From assembly GCA_032119795.1 (NCBI GenBank), contig JAUMFO010000011.1:1-64000 (forward strand): DNA of 64,000 bases. The letters are read 5' to 3'. The DNA comes from JAGIBJ01 sp032119795. Lineage in GTDB: Bacteria; Actinomycetota; Thermoleophilia; Solirubrobacterales; Solirubrobacteraceae. Each line of letters starts with the position of its first letter. The first letter of the stretch is position 1. The position numbers and the translations under genes were made by a program. Under the pieces are notes generated by a model. That model was given only the letters and a program-made list of their open reading frames with translations. It was not told the origin of the DNA and searched no databases. Below are positions 33,512 through 43,800 of this stretch, piece after piece.

Positions 33512-35130
33512 GTTCTCCCGGGCCGCGCGGCGTCTGGCCGGTCGATCGGCGTGGCGCGCTCCTGCTCGTGGCGGCGGCCGTCGTCGCCTGGCTGATTCTG
33601 CAGACGGCCCCGAACTACGACACGGCGACGCACCTGATGTGGGCGGGCGAGCTCCTCGACGGTCGCACGGCCGACGTGTCGGCACTGGCGTCGCCCACGC
33701 TGCACCCGCTGTGGCTGCTCGCCGCGATCCCGGCCGCCGCGACGGGCTACGGCGCCGCGCTGCTGCAGCTCGTGGCCCTGATCTCGTTTGCCGTGGTGAT
33801 CGCCTCGGCCTACCGCCTAGCGAGCGACGTCGCGGGCTGGGTCGCTGGCGCCGTCGCGGCGCTGGCGACCGCGTCGAGCTTTGCCCTGATGTTGCTCGCC
33901 TTCAAGGCCTACGTCGACCTGCCGTTCCTGGCGCTGGTCTTGACCGCCTTGGTGGTCGAGTGGACGTCGACGCGCGGCGACGGCGCGGCGGATGTCGAGG
34001 CAGGCGGCGCGGTGGATCACAAGGTTGCCGCACCGAGCGCGACGGTCCACCCGCTGGTGGTGCCGGGGCTGATGTTCGTGGCCGGTCTGCTGCGGCCGGA
34101 GGCGTGGGCGTTCGGAATGCTGTTCGTCGGGCTGCGCGTGGTGCGCGGTCGGCTCGCGAGCGACCGACTCGCTGAGGCCGTCCGTGCGCAGGTCGTCGCG
34201 GCGCTGATCGTGGTCGCGGCGCCCGTGCTCTGGCTGCTCACCGATCTCGTCCTCACCGGCGATCCGCTGCACTCGCTCAACGGCACCCAGGCACTCGCGG
34301 AGGAACTCGGCCGCCCGACGGGCCTGGCGACGGCCCCCAAGGAGTTGCTGCTGCTGCTCGGCGACCTCGCGAGGCCCCCGATCGCCGCAGCCGGTGTGCT
34401 CGGGATTGGGCTTGCGGTCTGGCTGCGTGGGTGGCGCCGGCTGGTGCTGCCCTTGGCGGTCCTGGCAGCTGCCGCCGCGGGTTTCCTGCTCGTCGGCGCG
34501 CTCGGGCTGCCGTTGCTCCAGCGCTACCTGCTCGTCCCGGCGGTGCTCGTCTGCGTGTTTGCGGGCGTCGCCGGCGCCGTGATGCTGGCCTGGGCGCGCG
34601 GACGCCGTGATCCCGGCGGACCACTGGCGACTTGGACTGGCGAAACGCCTCCAGGAGGTCGCTCGCCGGTCCAAGTCAGCGGAGCGCTGCGGGCGGGCGC
34701 GATCGCCGCCCTGGTCGTCGGGGCGCTCGGAGTCGGTGGCTACCTCGTGCTCAAGGCGGGCAGCTTCCGGATCGTCGCCCAGGGCGTGTTGCGCGAGGCG
34801 CGCTGGCAGCGCGAGGCGGCCGAGCTCCTCAACGACCCAGCGGTCGTGGCCGCCGCCCGGTGCGGCCCGATCACCCTGCCGACCTACCGGTTCATTCCCG
34901 AGCTGACGCTCCGCGCGGGGCTCCCGGCGGGCGCGGTCGTCTCACGTGCCGAAGCCCTTGGCGGCGCCGGCGCCCAGCCCACCGGTGTGGCGCTCGTGAT
35001 CGACGGCAACCGCGCCGCCAAGGTCCGCCTGGGGTGGGCTGCTGGCGTCCCGCGCACGACCAACCAGACGCCGCCCGGCTTCAGCGAGATTGCCCGCCGC
35101 GGACCGTTCGTCGCGACGGCGCGCTGCTGA
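33508..35130 (+). CDS. Polytopic glycosyltransferase-like membrane protein (GT-C type)
   Basis: 540 residues with about ten helices. The first outside loop has NYDTATHLMWAGELLDG and LASPTLHPLWLLAAIP, the acidic first-loop style of GT-C enzymes that use polyprenyl-phosphate sugars. Later helices include LVALISFAVVIASAYRLA and LPLAVLAAAAAGFLLVGAL. The C-terminal outer segment (about 440-540) is soluble. It is the last gene of the coupled chain begun at 28250. Confidence 0.75.
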   Translation: MSSPGPRGVWPVDRRGALLLVAAAVVAWLILQTAPNYDTATHLMWAGELLDGRTADVSALASPTLHPLWLLAAIPAAATGYGAALLQLVALISFAVVIASAYRLASDVAGWVAGAVAALATASSFALMLLAFKAYVDLPFLALVLTALVVEWTSTRGDGAADVEAGGAVDHKVAAPSATVHPLVVPGLMFVAGLLRPEAWAFGMLFVGLRVVRGRLASDRLAEAVRAQVVAALIVVAAPVLWLLTDLVLTGDPLHSLNGTQALAEELGRPTGLATAPKELLLLLGDLARPPIAAAGVLGIGLAVWLRGWRRLVLPLAVLAAAAAGFLLVGALGLPLLQRYLLVPAVLVCVFAGVAGAVMLAWARGRRDPGGPLATWTGETPPGGRSPVQVSGALRAGAIAALVVGALGVGGYLVLKAGSFRIVAQGVLREARWQREAAELLNDPAVVAAARCGPITLPTYRFIPELTLRAGLPAGAVVSRAEALGGAGAQPTGVALVIDGNRAAKVRLGWAAGVPRTTNQTPPGFSEIARRGPFVATARC

Positions 35131-35140
35131 CGGCACGGCC

Positions 35141-35176
35141 GGGCGATCCGGAATCGGGTCCCGGGCAATCCGGAAT
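35141..35176 (+). repeat. Two 14-bp direct repeats, 22 bp apart, upstream of the TA pair
   Basis: GGGCGATCCGGAAT (35141-35154) and GGGCAATCCGGAAT (35163-35176) differ at one base. A 22-bp period places both on the same DNA face, as in iteron or operator sites. Confidence 0.5.
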
Positions 35177-35257
35177 TGAAGCTGCCCGGCGAAGCGTCGA
35201 CCGCCTCGTCCCGATCCCATGTGGACTCTTCGGTAGCCAGGTGGACACCGCGGGTGG

Positions 35258-35263
35258 TACGGT
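35258..35263 (+). promoter_or_regulatory. -10-like box of the TA operon
   Basis: TACGGT ends 6 nt before the antitoxin ATG at 35270. Confidence 0.4.
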
Positions 35264-35269
35264 CGAGGC

Positions 35270-35554
35270 ATGGCGGATGTTGGAGTCAGAGCGTTCAAGG
35301 CCGACGTGAGCGGCTACCTCAAGCGGGCGGCCGCGGGCGAGCGGGTGCGGGTCACGAGCCGGGGCCGGGCGCTGGTCGAGCTGGTGCCGGCCGCAGCCGA
35401 CCGTCCGATCGACGCCATCCAGCGCCTTCGCGAGAGTGGCGTGGTGACGCCTGCTCAGACGCACGAAGTCGTCCTCCCTCGCCGTCAGTACCAAGCGTCA
35501 GGGTCGCTCTCCGACGACATCGTCGCTGAGCGAGATCGTGAACGGCTCGGGTGA
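35270..35554 (+). CDS. Type II antitoxin, Phd/YefM-like (VapB role)
   Basis: 94 residues. The N-terminus MADVGVRAFKADVSGYLKRA with RVRVTSRGRALVELVP is the Phd/YefM DNA-binding fold. The C-terminal tail (about 45-94) is polar and should wrap the toxin. The stop overlaps the toxin's GTG start (GTGA). It probably autoregulates through repeats upstream. Confidence 0.87.
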   Translation: MADVGVRAFKADVSGYLKRAAAGERVRVTSRGRALVELVPAAADRPIDAIQRLRESGVVTPAQTHEVVLPRRQYQASGSLSDDIVAERDRERLG

Positions 35555-35970
35555 GCAACGACGCGATCTACGTCGACGCGAGCGCTGCGGTCAAGCTGTT
35601 CGTCCCGGAAGAAGGGTCGCCGTGTGCAACCGATCTCATCCCCGCGGCGGACGGTCGAATCGCGAGTCGCATCCTCTACACCGAGGTTGGCGCGACGTTG
35701 TTCCGTCGGCTCAAAGGCGAGGCCGCCGCTGAAGCGCTTGACGATTGGAATGAGATCTGGCGCTCGTTCGATGTCGTCGAGGTCGATGAGCACATCGCCA
35801 GGCATGCCCTCGGCCTAGCCCGCTACCACCGGCTTGGTGCGCTCGACGCGATTCACCTGGCCTCGGCGCTACGCGTGCCCGCGGTCCCGATGCACTTCCT
35901 GACGTGGGATCGGGCGCTGGCCGCAGCGGCAGGAGCCGTGGGGCTTCGGGTCCTTCCAGTCCACGACTGA
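35551..35970 (+). CDS. vapC: PIN-domain toxin VapC
   Basis: 139 residues, a ribonuclease-type toxin neutralised by the preceding antitoxin. The four acidic PIN residues are visible: D9 (YVDASAAVKL), E45 (LYTEVGATLF), D99 (GALDAIHLASAL) and D120 (LTWDRALAAAA). It is intact and full length, so likely functional. It lies between the two halves of the EPS locus. Confidence 0.92.
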   Translation: MSNDAIYVDASAAVKLFVPEEGSPCATDLIPAADGRIASRILYTEVGATLFRRLKGEAAAEALDDWNEIWRSFDVVEVDEHIARHALGLARYHRLGALDAIHLASALRVPAVPMHFLTWDRALAAAAGAVGLRVLPVHD

Positions 35971-36050
35971 GGCACCCGTCAGCGCGGGTCACCTCTCCTT
36001 CCCGTTGTGTCAGGCGTCCTCCAACCAGGAGAGCTCGGAAGGGCCGGTTG

Positions 36051-37184
36051 CTACCCCTGGTCGAGCGCCGCGAGCAGTGGCGCGTTCATCTTCGCGGCCG
36101 TCTGCTCAAGCGCCCAGGCGCGCAGGGCGTCGTCGGGGTTGGAGCGTCGGCCGGCGCGCTCGCGGAGCGCGCCGGCGAGGGCGTCTGGCTCGTCGGCCCA
36201 GACCATCGCGCGCTCCCACGTCTTGCAGCCGGCGAGCGTCGGCGCGATCGACGGTCGGCCGAGGCGTGCGTACTTGAGGATGCGGTTTGGCAGCCCGCAG
36301 TCGTTGAAGGGGTCGACGGTGAACGGCACCAGGCCGACGTCGGCCTCGGCGATCACGGCGGCCGCGTCGGCGTCGCTCAGGCGGCCGAGCCAGGCGACCT
36401 GCGGCGAGGCGCGCAGCCACTGGTAGTCGGCGTCGGCGCCGACCTCGTCCTCATGCCAGCTCCCGACGAGCAGCAGCCGTAGCTCCGGCACGCGCTCGGC
36501 GGCGCCGCGCAGCCACGCCCAGTCGGTGCGGCGCCCGAGGTGGCCGAGGGAGACGGCGATCGGGTGCGCGCCGTCCGCGCCTCCGGTCGGTGCGCGCTCG
36601 CTAGCGCTCGCTGGCCCCGCTGAGCGGTCCGGCGTCGATCCGGCCGCCACCAGCTCGGCGCCGCGGCCGCCCGGGAGCAACGGCTGGTCCGGGAAGGCGT
36701 CGGCGCTCGTCGGCGTCGTGATGGCCTGGCGGCCGGCGCGGTGCTCGAGCTCGGCGAGCGCGTCGGACACGCAGAACGTGAGCGTGCTGCGCTCGGCCAT
36801 CGCCTCGTGCCAGCCGGAGAGCAGCTGGTGGCGGTCGGCTCCGGCGTCGTGGGCGGCCTCGTAGCGATCCCACCGCGAGTACCAAAGCTCCGACGCGAAG
36901 CCGCGATCCATCAGGTGCTTCGCGACCGGCCACTGGATCGCGTGGTAGGCGACCAGGACGGTCTCTTCGGCGGACCAGTCGGCGGGCCGCGCCGACGCCA
37001 CCGAGCGCGCAATCGCCCGTGCGACCAGGGGCCGCAGCACCGCCGGCGCCCGCACCAGCGCGCCGTAGGGCACGCGCCCAGGCAGCCCGCCGGCGCCGTC
37101 GGCGGCGCGCACGAACTCCCGCGCATGCTCACCGAGGATGAACGCGTCGATCGGCCGCGGCAGCATCAAAAGGGGGTGACGCAC
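36051..37184 (-). CDS. GT-B glycosyltransferase
   Basis: 377 residues. The C-terminal half reads ISLGHLGRRTDWAWL-like (PIAVSLGHLGRRTDWAWLRG), RLLLVGSWHEDEVG, VAWLGRLSDADAAAVIAEAD and VGLVPFTVDPFNDCGLPNRI, the donor-binding half of family 4-type enzymes. There is no signal peptide. GTG at 37184 is taken; ATG at 37166 is an alternative. A TACGGT box (37192-37197 on this strand) ends 7 nt before GTG. It is divergent from the flippase gene with 83 nt between. Confidence 0.85.
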   Translation of the reverse strand: MRHPLLMLPRPIDAFILGEHAREFVRAADGAGGLPGRVPYGALVRAPAVLRPLVARAIARSVASARPADWSAEETVLVAYHAIQWPVAKHLMDRGFASELWYSRWDRYEAAHDAGADRHQLLSGWHEAMAERSTLTFCVSDALAELEHRAGRQAITTPTSADAFPDQPLLPGGRGAELVAAGSTPDRSAGPASASERAPTGGADGAHPIAVSLGHLGRRTDWAWLRGAAERVPELRLLLVGSWHEDEVGADADYQWLRASPQVAWLGRLSDADAAAVIAEADVGLVPFTVDPFNDCGLPNRILKYARLGRPSIAPTLAGCKTWERAMVWADEPDALAGALRERAGRRSNPDDALRAWALEQTAAKMNAPLLAALDQG

Positions 37185-37191
37185 GCGCTCA

Positions 37192-37259
37192 ACCGTAAGC
37201 GCTGGGCGGCCGGGCGCGCACGCCGACCGCCACCCCCGCTTGCGCCGCGCCCGTAGAGT
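37192..37259. promoter_or_regulatory. Divergent promoters of the glycosyltransferase and flippase genes
   Basis: On the minus strand TACGGT (37192-37197) is 7 nt from GTG 37184. On the plus strand TAGAGT (37254-37259) is 8 nt from GTG 37268. Both imply transcripts with almost no leader. Confidence 0.45.
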
Positions 37260-37267
37260 GGGCCGCC

Positions 37268-38926
37268 GTGCCGGGGGCTGTCGAACGCATCGTGCGCAGT
37301 GGGCTGGCCTACCAGGCCGCTGCGTTCCTCTCCGCTGGGCTGGCGTTCTTCACGTTCCACGCCTACACGGAGGCCATCGGCGTCCCGACGCTGGGCCAGG
37401 CCGACCTGATCCTCGCCTGGCTGATCATGGCCTCGATCGTGGCGCGGCTGGGCTTCGGCGAGGCGCTGCTGCGGCACTGGTTCACCGCCGGTGACGCCGA
37501 GCGCCCGCGCCTGCAGCGCACGATCCAGAGTTCGGTCCTCGCGGCCAGCGCAGTGCTCGCTGCGATCGTCTGGGTGCTCGCGCCGACGATCACCGACTGG
37601 CTCTCCCTCATCGACGACCCGTGGGTCGTCCGCGTCGCAGGCATGGGCCTCTTCGCCTACACCAACCTTGATCTCGCCCAGACGCTCCTTCGCGCCCGCG
37701 ATGATCGCCGGACCTACCTCATGGCGTCGGTCTCCAACGTCCTGCTCACCGTGTTCCTGACGGTGCTGCTCGTCCTCGTTCTCGATCAGGGCGTGATGGG
37801 CTACCTGATCGGCAACTACGCCGCCTCGGCCGTGATCCTCCTGTGGCTTTGGTCGCGGGAGCTGCCGGTCTTCCTCGGCCGCGTCACCAGCCAGCCGGCG
37901 CTCGTCGACCCGGACAAGAGCCTGGTGGTCGCCCACGCCGAGAGCGCGATCGGGGAGGGCGACCATCCCGCCGCCCAGGCACCGGATCCCGCCGCGGCCC
38001 TCTCGCAGGGGATCAAGGTGGAGACCGTCGAGTCGGCTGAGCAGACGCGCGCCGCCAGCCGTGGCGACCGCCGCGCGCTGCTGCGCTTTGGCCTGCCGAC
38101 GATCCCGACCGACGCGGCGATCTTCGGCTTCAACATCCTCGACCGCACGATTCTTGCCGCGATCGGGACGGCGGCGGTCGCGGATGCAGCGCTCGGCATC
38201 TTCTCCACCGGCTCGAAGATCGCGGCTGGAGTGATCCTGATCGCCCGCGCGTTCCAGCTCGCCTTCCCGCCGCTGGCGTACTCGATCGAAGACAAGACCC
38301 AGGCCAGCGAGGTCTACGCGTCGGCGCTTCGCGGCTACGCCGTGGTGCTTGGCGGGACGGTGGCAGGCGTGGCGCTGTGTGCGCCGTGGACGGTCGACGT
38401 GCTCGTCGGCGTGAAGCCCGGCGACCCCGACCTGCGCCCCGAGGTGATCGAGATCCTTCCGTTGTTGGCTGCGGCGTGGTCGCTGTGGGGCGTCGTGCCG
38501 GTGATGACGACGATTGCGGGCCGCATCGGCGCCACCGAGATGACGGTGCCGGCGGCACTCGTTGGGCTCGTGGTGAACGTCGTGGCGCTCGTCCTCCTCG
38601 TCCCGCCCTACGGCGCCCAGGGTGCGGCGGCCGCGCTCGTGATCGCCTACGTCGTGTTGATCGGCACGCTCCACCTCCTCACCCGCCGCCACTTCCCGGT
38701 CGCGTTCGACCTCCCCCGAATCGGCGCGGCACTCGCCCTCTCCGCCACGGCCTGCCTGCTCGCCGGGCCGCTCGCCGACGCCCCCGACCTCGGCTGGGGC
38801 CCCGCCGGCATCCGTCTCCTGATCTTCGCCGCCCTGATCGCTGCCCTCTGGACGCTCGCCCTCAAGCGCGAAGAGCGCACCGAGCTGGCCAGCGTCGGCA
38901 AGCGCCTGGCGCGCGTCGGCCGCTGA
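37268..38926 (+). CDS. Wzx-like polysaccharide flippase (MOP superfamily)
   Basis: 552 residues with about twelve to fourteen helices, starting GLAYQAAAFLSAGLAFFTFH. It would move lipid-linked repeat units across the membrane. The middle (about 210-270) is a long cytosolic insert, Ala/Pro-rich with RRALLRFGLPTIPTDAAIFG returning to the membrane. DRTILAAIGTAAVADAALGI and GVILIARAFQLAFPPLAYS fit MOP helices 7-9. The start is GTG. Confidence 0.87.
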   Translation: MPGAVERIVRSGLAYQAAAFLSAGLAFFTFHAYTEAIGVPTLGQADLILAWLIMASIVARLGFGEALLRHWFTAGDAERPRLQRTIQSSVLAASAVLAAIVWVLAPTITDWLSLIDDPWVVRVAGMGLFAYTNLDLAQTLLRARDDRRTYLMASVSNVLLTVFLTVLLVLVLDQGVMGYLIGNYAASAVILLWLWSRELPVFLGRVTSQPALVDPDKSLVVAHAESAIGEGDHPAAQAPDPAAALSQGIKVETVESAEQTRAASRGDRRALLRFGLPTIPTDAAIFGFNILDRTILAAIGTAAVADAALGIFSTGSKIAAGVILIARAFQLAFPPLAYSIEDKTQASEVYASALRGYAVVLGGTVAGVALCAPWTVDVLVGVKPGDPDLRPEVIEILPLLAAAWSLWGVVPVMTTIAGRIGATEMTVPAALVGLVVNVVALVLLVPPYGAQGAAAALVIAYVVLIGTLHLLTRRHFPVAFDLPRIGAALALSATACLLAGPLADAPDLGWGPAGIRLLIFAALIAALWTLALKREERTELASVGKRLARVGR

Positions 38927-38971
38927 GGCGGCCACCCTCGGCGTGTCCCTGCGGCGGGTCGGATCTCCCGC

Positions 38972-39490
38972 CTAAACGCCGGTCGATCCGGCCCACGCTG
39001 GCACGGGCACGCCCGGCGGGCCGTGGAGTGTCGGCGCCAGCAGCTTCATCGTCGTCACCAGCGTGATCGAGCCGGCGAGGGCCACCTCGATCGGCCACAG
39101 CCCGGGCGTGTGCAGGGCGACGAACGTCATCGCCACGGCCGGCGGGTGTTCGACGCGCAGCGCCACCATCAAGACCGCTGCGAGCGCGGTCGCGATCACA
39201 ACGGCCACCAAGCCGGAGCCGAGCACCCAGCCGACGACGACGCCGACGACCGCCCCGAGCAGATACCCGCCGATCACGTTGGAGGGCTGCGCGAGCGGCC
39301 CGTGCGGCGCCGCGTGCTTGAGCGCCGCCGACGCCGCAAACGGCGCGACCAGCAGCGACGAGCTGGTCGCTGCGCCGACGGCGGCCAGGGCGCAGGCGCT
39401 CAGGCCGACGCCCGCGCCGAGCCGCGCCAGGCGCAGGGCGCGTCCGCGGTCGCCGGCATCGCGGACGGGGGAGGGAGCAGGGGGCGTCAC
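38972..39490 (-). CDS. HPP family membrane protein
   Basis: 172 residues with four helices. The family-defining VEHPPAVAMTFVALHTPG and the segment PHGPLAQPSNVIGGYLLGAV are clear. Some HPP proteins take part in nitrite transport or regulation, but the role is generally unproven. GTG start at 39490. It is divergent from the LysR regulator, which may control it. Confidence 0.88.
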   Translation of the reverse strand: MTPPAPSPVRDAGDRGRALRLARLGAGVGLSACALAAVGAATSSSLLVAPFAASAALKHAAPHGPLAQPSNVIGGYLLGAVVGVVVGWVLGSGLVAVVIATALAAVLMVALRVEHPPAVAMTFVALHTPGLWPIEVALAGSITLVTTMKLLAPTLHGPPGVPVPAWAGSTGV

Positions 39491-39552
39491 GCCGCGAAGA
39501 CTCGATGGTCATCGATCACCGATCAATCGCTGCCGCCCACCGCTCGATAACT

Positions 39553-40455
39553 ATGGTGAATGATGGGGCGGTGCTGCTCCGTCAACTCCAGTACCTGGAA
39601 GCCCTTTCGCGGGAGGAGCACTTCGGCCGAGCGGCCGACGCGTGCCACGTGTCACAGCCGGCGCTCTCCAACGGGATTGCCCGCTTGGAGGAGGAGCTCG
39701 GCCTCGGGCTCGTGCGGCGCGGGCGGCAGTTCGAAGGACTCACGCCCGAGGGCCGGGCGGTCCTCGACTGGGCTCGGGCGGCACTGGCGTCGGTCCACGG
39801 ACTCGCGCAGGAGGCTGCGCGGCTGCGCGACGGACTCGCCGGCACGCTGCGCATCGGCGTCATTCCGACGGCGAACGCCCGGCTCGGCCACGTCCTGGGG
39901 GCGTTCATGCGAGAGCAGCCGGCCGTTCGGATCGAGGTGGTCACCGCGCCGACCACGCGGATCGTCGAGCAGCTCGCCCGCCGGGAGCTCGACGCCGGCC
40001 TCGTCTACACCGACGACCCGCTCCCCGGTGCGGAGCCGCTCACGGTCGTCCCGCTCTACCGCGAGCGGCTCCTCCTGCTCACCAGCGACGAGCGCTGGCG
40101 CGCGAGCCACGGCACCGTCACCTGGGCCGAGGCGGCGGCGGTCCCGCTCTGCCTGCTGGCGCCGTCGATGCAGAATCGCCAGGTGATCGACCGGGCGTTC
40201 CGCCAGGCCGGCGCCCAGGTGCAGGTTCGCGCCGAGGCAGACTCGATCGTCGCGCTCATGGAGTTCGGCGCGGCGGGCTCGTCGTGCATCGTTGGCGACT
40301 CCTGGCTCGATGGCCGCGCGCTCCCCTCGGGCGTCCGGGTCCACGGGCTCGCGTCGCCGACGGTGTCGCCGACGATCGGACTGATCACCGCCCAGGGCGC
40401 GCTCGTTCCGCCGACGGTGCGGGCGCTGCGCGAGCGGCTCGCGTCGCTGGCCTAG
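39553..40455 (+). CDS. LysR-type transcriptional regulator
   Basis: 300 residues. The N-terminal winged helix reads LLRQLQYLEALSREEHFGRA and CHVSQPALSNGIARLEEELG. The C-terminal LysR substrate-binding domain (about 95-295) starts TLRIGVIPTANARLGHVLGA. GTG at 39571 is an alternative start that fits a TATGGT box at 39552-39557. The 62-bp region before it has repeated GATCAC/GATCAA elements that could be its own binding site and control the divergent HPP gene. Its stop codon shares CTAG with the convergent pterin dehydratase stop. Confidence 0.9.
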   Translation: MVNDGAVLLRQLQYLEALSREEHFGRAADACHVSQPALSNGIARLEEELGLGLVRRGRQFEGLTPEGRAVLDWARAALASVHGLAQEAARLRDGLAGTLRIGVIPTANARLGHVLGAFMREQPAVRIEVVTAPTTRIVEQLARRELDAGLVYTDDPLPGAEPLTVVPLYRERLLLLTSDERWRASHGTVTWAEAAAVPLCLLAPSMQNRQVIDRAFRQAGAQVQVRAEADSIVALMEFGAAGSSCIVGDSWLDGRALPSGVRVHGLASPTVSPTIGLITAQGALVPPTVRALRERLASLA

Positions 40456-40769
40456 TCCTCGCGCGCTGGCTTGCCGCCGGCCGCGGCCGCGTGGCGATCG
40501 ATCGCTGCCGCGAGCTGGAAGTCGAGCTTGGTCAGGCCGCCGGTGGTGTGGTCGGTGAGGGTGATCTCGACGGTTGACCACGAGTTCGACCAGTCCGGGT
40601 GGTGGTCGATGCGCTGGGCCTCGAGGGCGACCGCCGTCATGAAGCCGAACGCCGTCGGGAAGTCCTTGAAGCGCAGCCCGCGGTGGATGGCATGGCGTCC
40701 GTCGAGTCGCGACCACTCCGGTAGCTCCGCGAGTGCGGCGACGATCTGATCCTCGGTATAGGCGTCCAT
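40452..40769 (-). CDS. Pterin-4a-carbinolamine dehydratase
   Basis: 105 residues, the normal family length. Dehydrates 4a-hydroxytetrahydropterin for cofactor recycling and may also act in other roles. The catalytic signature RIDHHPDWSNSWSTVEITL and the later Asp in GGLTKLDFQLAAAI match the family pattern. ATG at 40769 starts MDAYTEDQIVAALAELPEWS, and a TATGGT box (40776-40781, minus strand) ends 6 nt upstream. No aromatic hydroxylase gene is nearby. Confidence 0.92.
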   Translation of the reverse strand: MDAYTEDQIVAALAELPEWSRLDGRHAIHRGLRFKDFPTAFGFMTAVALEAQRIDHHPDWSNSWSTVEITLTDHTTGGLTKLDFQLAAAIDRHAAAAGGKPARED

Positions 40770-40775
40770 CGTTCG

Positions 40776-40781
40776 ACCATA
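40776..40781 (-). promoter_or_regulatory. -10 box of the pterin dehydratase gene
   Basis: TATGGT on the minus strand ends 6 nt before the ATG at 40769. Confidence 0.45.
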
Positions 40782-40881
40782 CGCCGTCCTCGAAAAGAGG
40801 TACAAGCACGACGTCGCAAGCGCCAGGACCAGGTGGGGGAGCCTGCAACTCGTTGGTCCTGTCGCGTGCGGCTCAGCCTGC

Positions 40882-43800
40882 GTGTCCGGCGAGCCGATCT
40901 CCGGTGGGATGCCTTCCCCCGCGCTTCCCTCGGGCGCCCGACGCGCCGCCCTCGCGGCGCTGGCGGCGATCGCGGCCGTCCTCGCTCCCGCCACCGCGGC
41001 GCGCGCGGCGACGTTCCCCGTGATCGAGTCCTTTGAGAACTCCACGGCTCCCGGCTGGACGCTGGGCGGCGCGGCGCGACTCACGGCCCCGACGGACGGT
41101 GCCGGCAACGGCTGGCTGCGGCTCACCGAGGCCGTCACCAGCACCTCCGGCTACGCCTTCTACGACGAGCCATTCACCTCCACCGACGGCGTGCTCGTCG
41201 ACTTCGACTACGCCACCTACGGCGGCACCGGCGCCGACGGCATCACGTTCTTCCTCTACGACGGCGCCACGACCGCCTCCCAGTTCCGGATCGGGGCGTT
41301 CGGCGGGTCGCTCGGCTACGCCAGCTGCAACGACGGCCGCGCCGGCCTGCGAAACGCCTACGTCGGCATCGGCCTCGACGAGTTCGGCAACTTCAGCAAC
41401 CTCGGCGGCATCTGCGGACTCGACGGCGCGCCGCTACGCGCCAACCGCCTCGTCGTCCGCAGCAGCGAATCGGCGAACTACGCGATGCTCGCCACCCAGC
41501 CCGTGACCGGCGGCATTGCCGGCAACCGCGCAAACAAGCGCCACGTGACCGTCTGGATCACGCCGGCGGGCAAGCTCACCGTCACGATCACGCTGCCCAG
41601 CGGCGCGCGGCAGCAGGTCGTCTCCGACTTGCAGCTACCCGCGCCGCCCCCGACGCTGAAGCTCGGCTACGCCGCGTCGACGGGTGGCAGCACCAACATC
41701 CACGAGATCCGCAGCTCCTCCAGCTACCGGCCGGTCGACCTCGCCACGACGGTGACCGACGGCGCCACCGCTGCGCCCCGCGCTCAGGCTCGAACCTGGA
41801 CGGCGACCGTCACCAACCAGGGACTGAACGCCACCGCTGCCCAGTCGGTCGTTGCGACGACTGGCGCCAACGCGCTGACGGGCGTCTCCTGGAGCTGCTC
41901 GGCGAGCGGTGGCGCCGATTGCGGCACCCCAGCATCCGGCACCGGCCTGCCCAATCTCCCGTCGACTCCGCCGCTCCCGGCCGGCGGGGCCCTCACCTAT
42001 GCCGTCACCGGTACCCCGGCTGCGGGGACCGATCGCGCGCAGCTGACGCTCACCGCCACGCCGACGGGGGAGACGGGCGACATGACGCCGGCCGACAACG
42101 CGGCGACCGACACCACCGACCTGACCCCGGAGTTCGACACTGCGCCGACCGTGGCGCTCTCCTCGGGTGGCGTGGCGACGGCGACCCTGGCGACCCCGCG
42201 CGGCGGCGGCGCCACGAGCACGCTGCAGTGGCTGCGCTGCGACGCCAGCGGCGCCGGCTGCGCGCCGATCCCGGGCGAGACGGCGTCGACCTACGCGGTG
42301 ACCGCGGCCGATCGCGGCGGCACCTTGCGCGTCCGCCAGACGGCAACGAACGCGGCCGGCTCGGGAACCTCCGACAGCGCGGCCTATTCGTCGCTTCCGG
42401 CCACCACCCTCGGGACAGCTCCCAGCGGCGTGCTGAGTTCGAACGCCGCCACCTTCACCTTCTCGACGATGACGGCCGGCGCGAGCTTTGAGTGCTCGCT
42501 CGACGGCGCGGCCTACGCCGCCTGCGTCTCGCCGCTCGCACTCACCGGGCTGGCCGACGGCGCCCACCAGTTTGCCGTCCGCGCGGTCTATGGCGGGCTG
42601 AGCGATCCGACGCCGCAGACGGCCGACTGGACGGTCGACACCGCCCGGCCGACCACGAGCCTCACGACGTCGCTCCCCGCGCAGACCACGGAGTCCGGCG
42701 CGACGATCGAGTTCTCCGGCGTCGACGCTGGCGGCTCAGGCGTCGCGGCGTTCCAGTGCCAGCTGGACGGCGGCTCGTGGACGGCTTGCACCTCACCGGT
42801 CGTGCTGACCGGCCTGGCCGACGGCGCGCATACGTTTGGCGTCCGCTCCGTCGACGCGGCCGGCAACGCCGACCCAGCTCCGCCCACGCTGAGCTGGACG
42901 GTCGACGCGAACGCCCCGATCACCACGATCGACGCTCGCCCGGCGCCGTTCGACTCGGCCTCGGCGGCCGCCTTCGAGTTCAGCTCCAGCGACGGCACGG
43001 GCACCGGCGCGACCGCGCACGAGTGCAGCCTCGACGGCGCCGCCTACGCCGCCTGCACGTCGCCGGTGACCTACCCGTCGCTGCCCGATGGCGACCACGC
43101 CTTTGCCGTCCGCGCGACCGACGCCCTCGGCAACGACGAGACCCCAGGCCCGTCGGTGAACTGGACCGTCGACACGGTCGTCCCGACGACGCGGATGACG
43201 AACCACCCAGGCTCGCCCGAGCCGTCGACGAACGCGTACTTCGACTTCGAGGGCGAAGACAACGACGGCGGCAGCGGCCTTGAGGGCTTCGAGTGCTCGG
43301 TCGACGGCGCTGCGTGGGCGGTGTGCGAGTCGCCAAAGGTGCTCGTCGACCTGGTGGAGGGCGACTACGCGTTTGCCGTCCGAGCCGTCGATCGCGCCGG
43401 CAACGCCGACCCGAATCCTCGGACCTGGGACTGGACCGTCGACCTGACGCCAAACCCGCCCGAGCCCGAGCCGACCACGCCTCCGACGACGCCTGAGCCC
43501 ACGACGCCGGAGCCCACGACGCCGGAGCCGACTCCGACCACGCCTGAGCCGGAGCCGACTCCAACGACGCCTGAGCCGACTCCAACGACGCCTGAGCCGA
43601 CTCCAACGACGCCTGAGCCGACTCCAACGACGCCTGAGCCCACGACGCCGGAACCGGTTCCGACGACGCCTGAGCCGACCACGCCCGAACCGACTCCAAC
43701 GACGCCCGAGCCGACCACGCCCGAACCGTCCCCCACGACGCCCGAGCCCACGACGCCCGAGCCGACTCCGACCACCCCTGAGCCGACGCCCCCAGCACCC

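Noticed and set aside
43552..43640. 21-bp tandem repeats considered as a CRISPR array
   Set aside because: There are no unique spacers, the repeats are in frame and encode a Pro/Thr stalk, and no cas genes are nearby.
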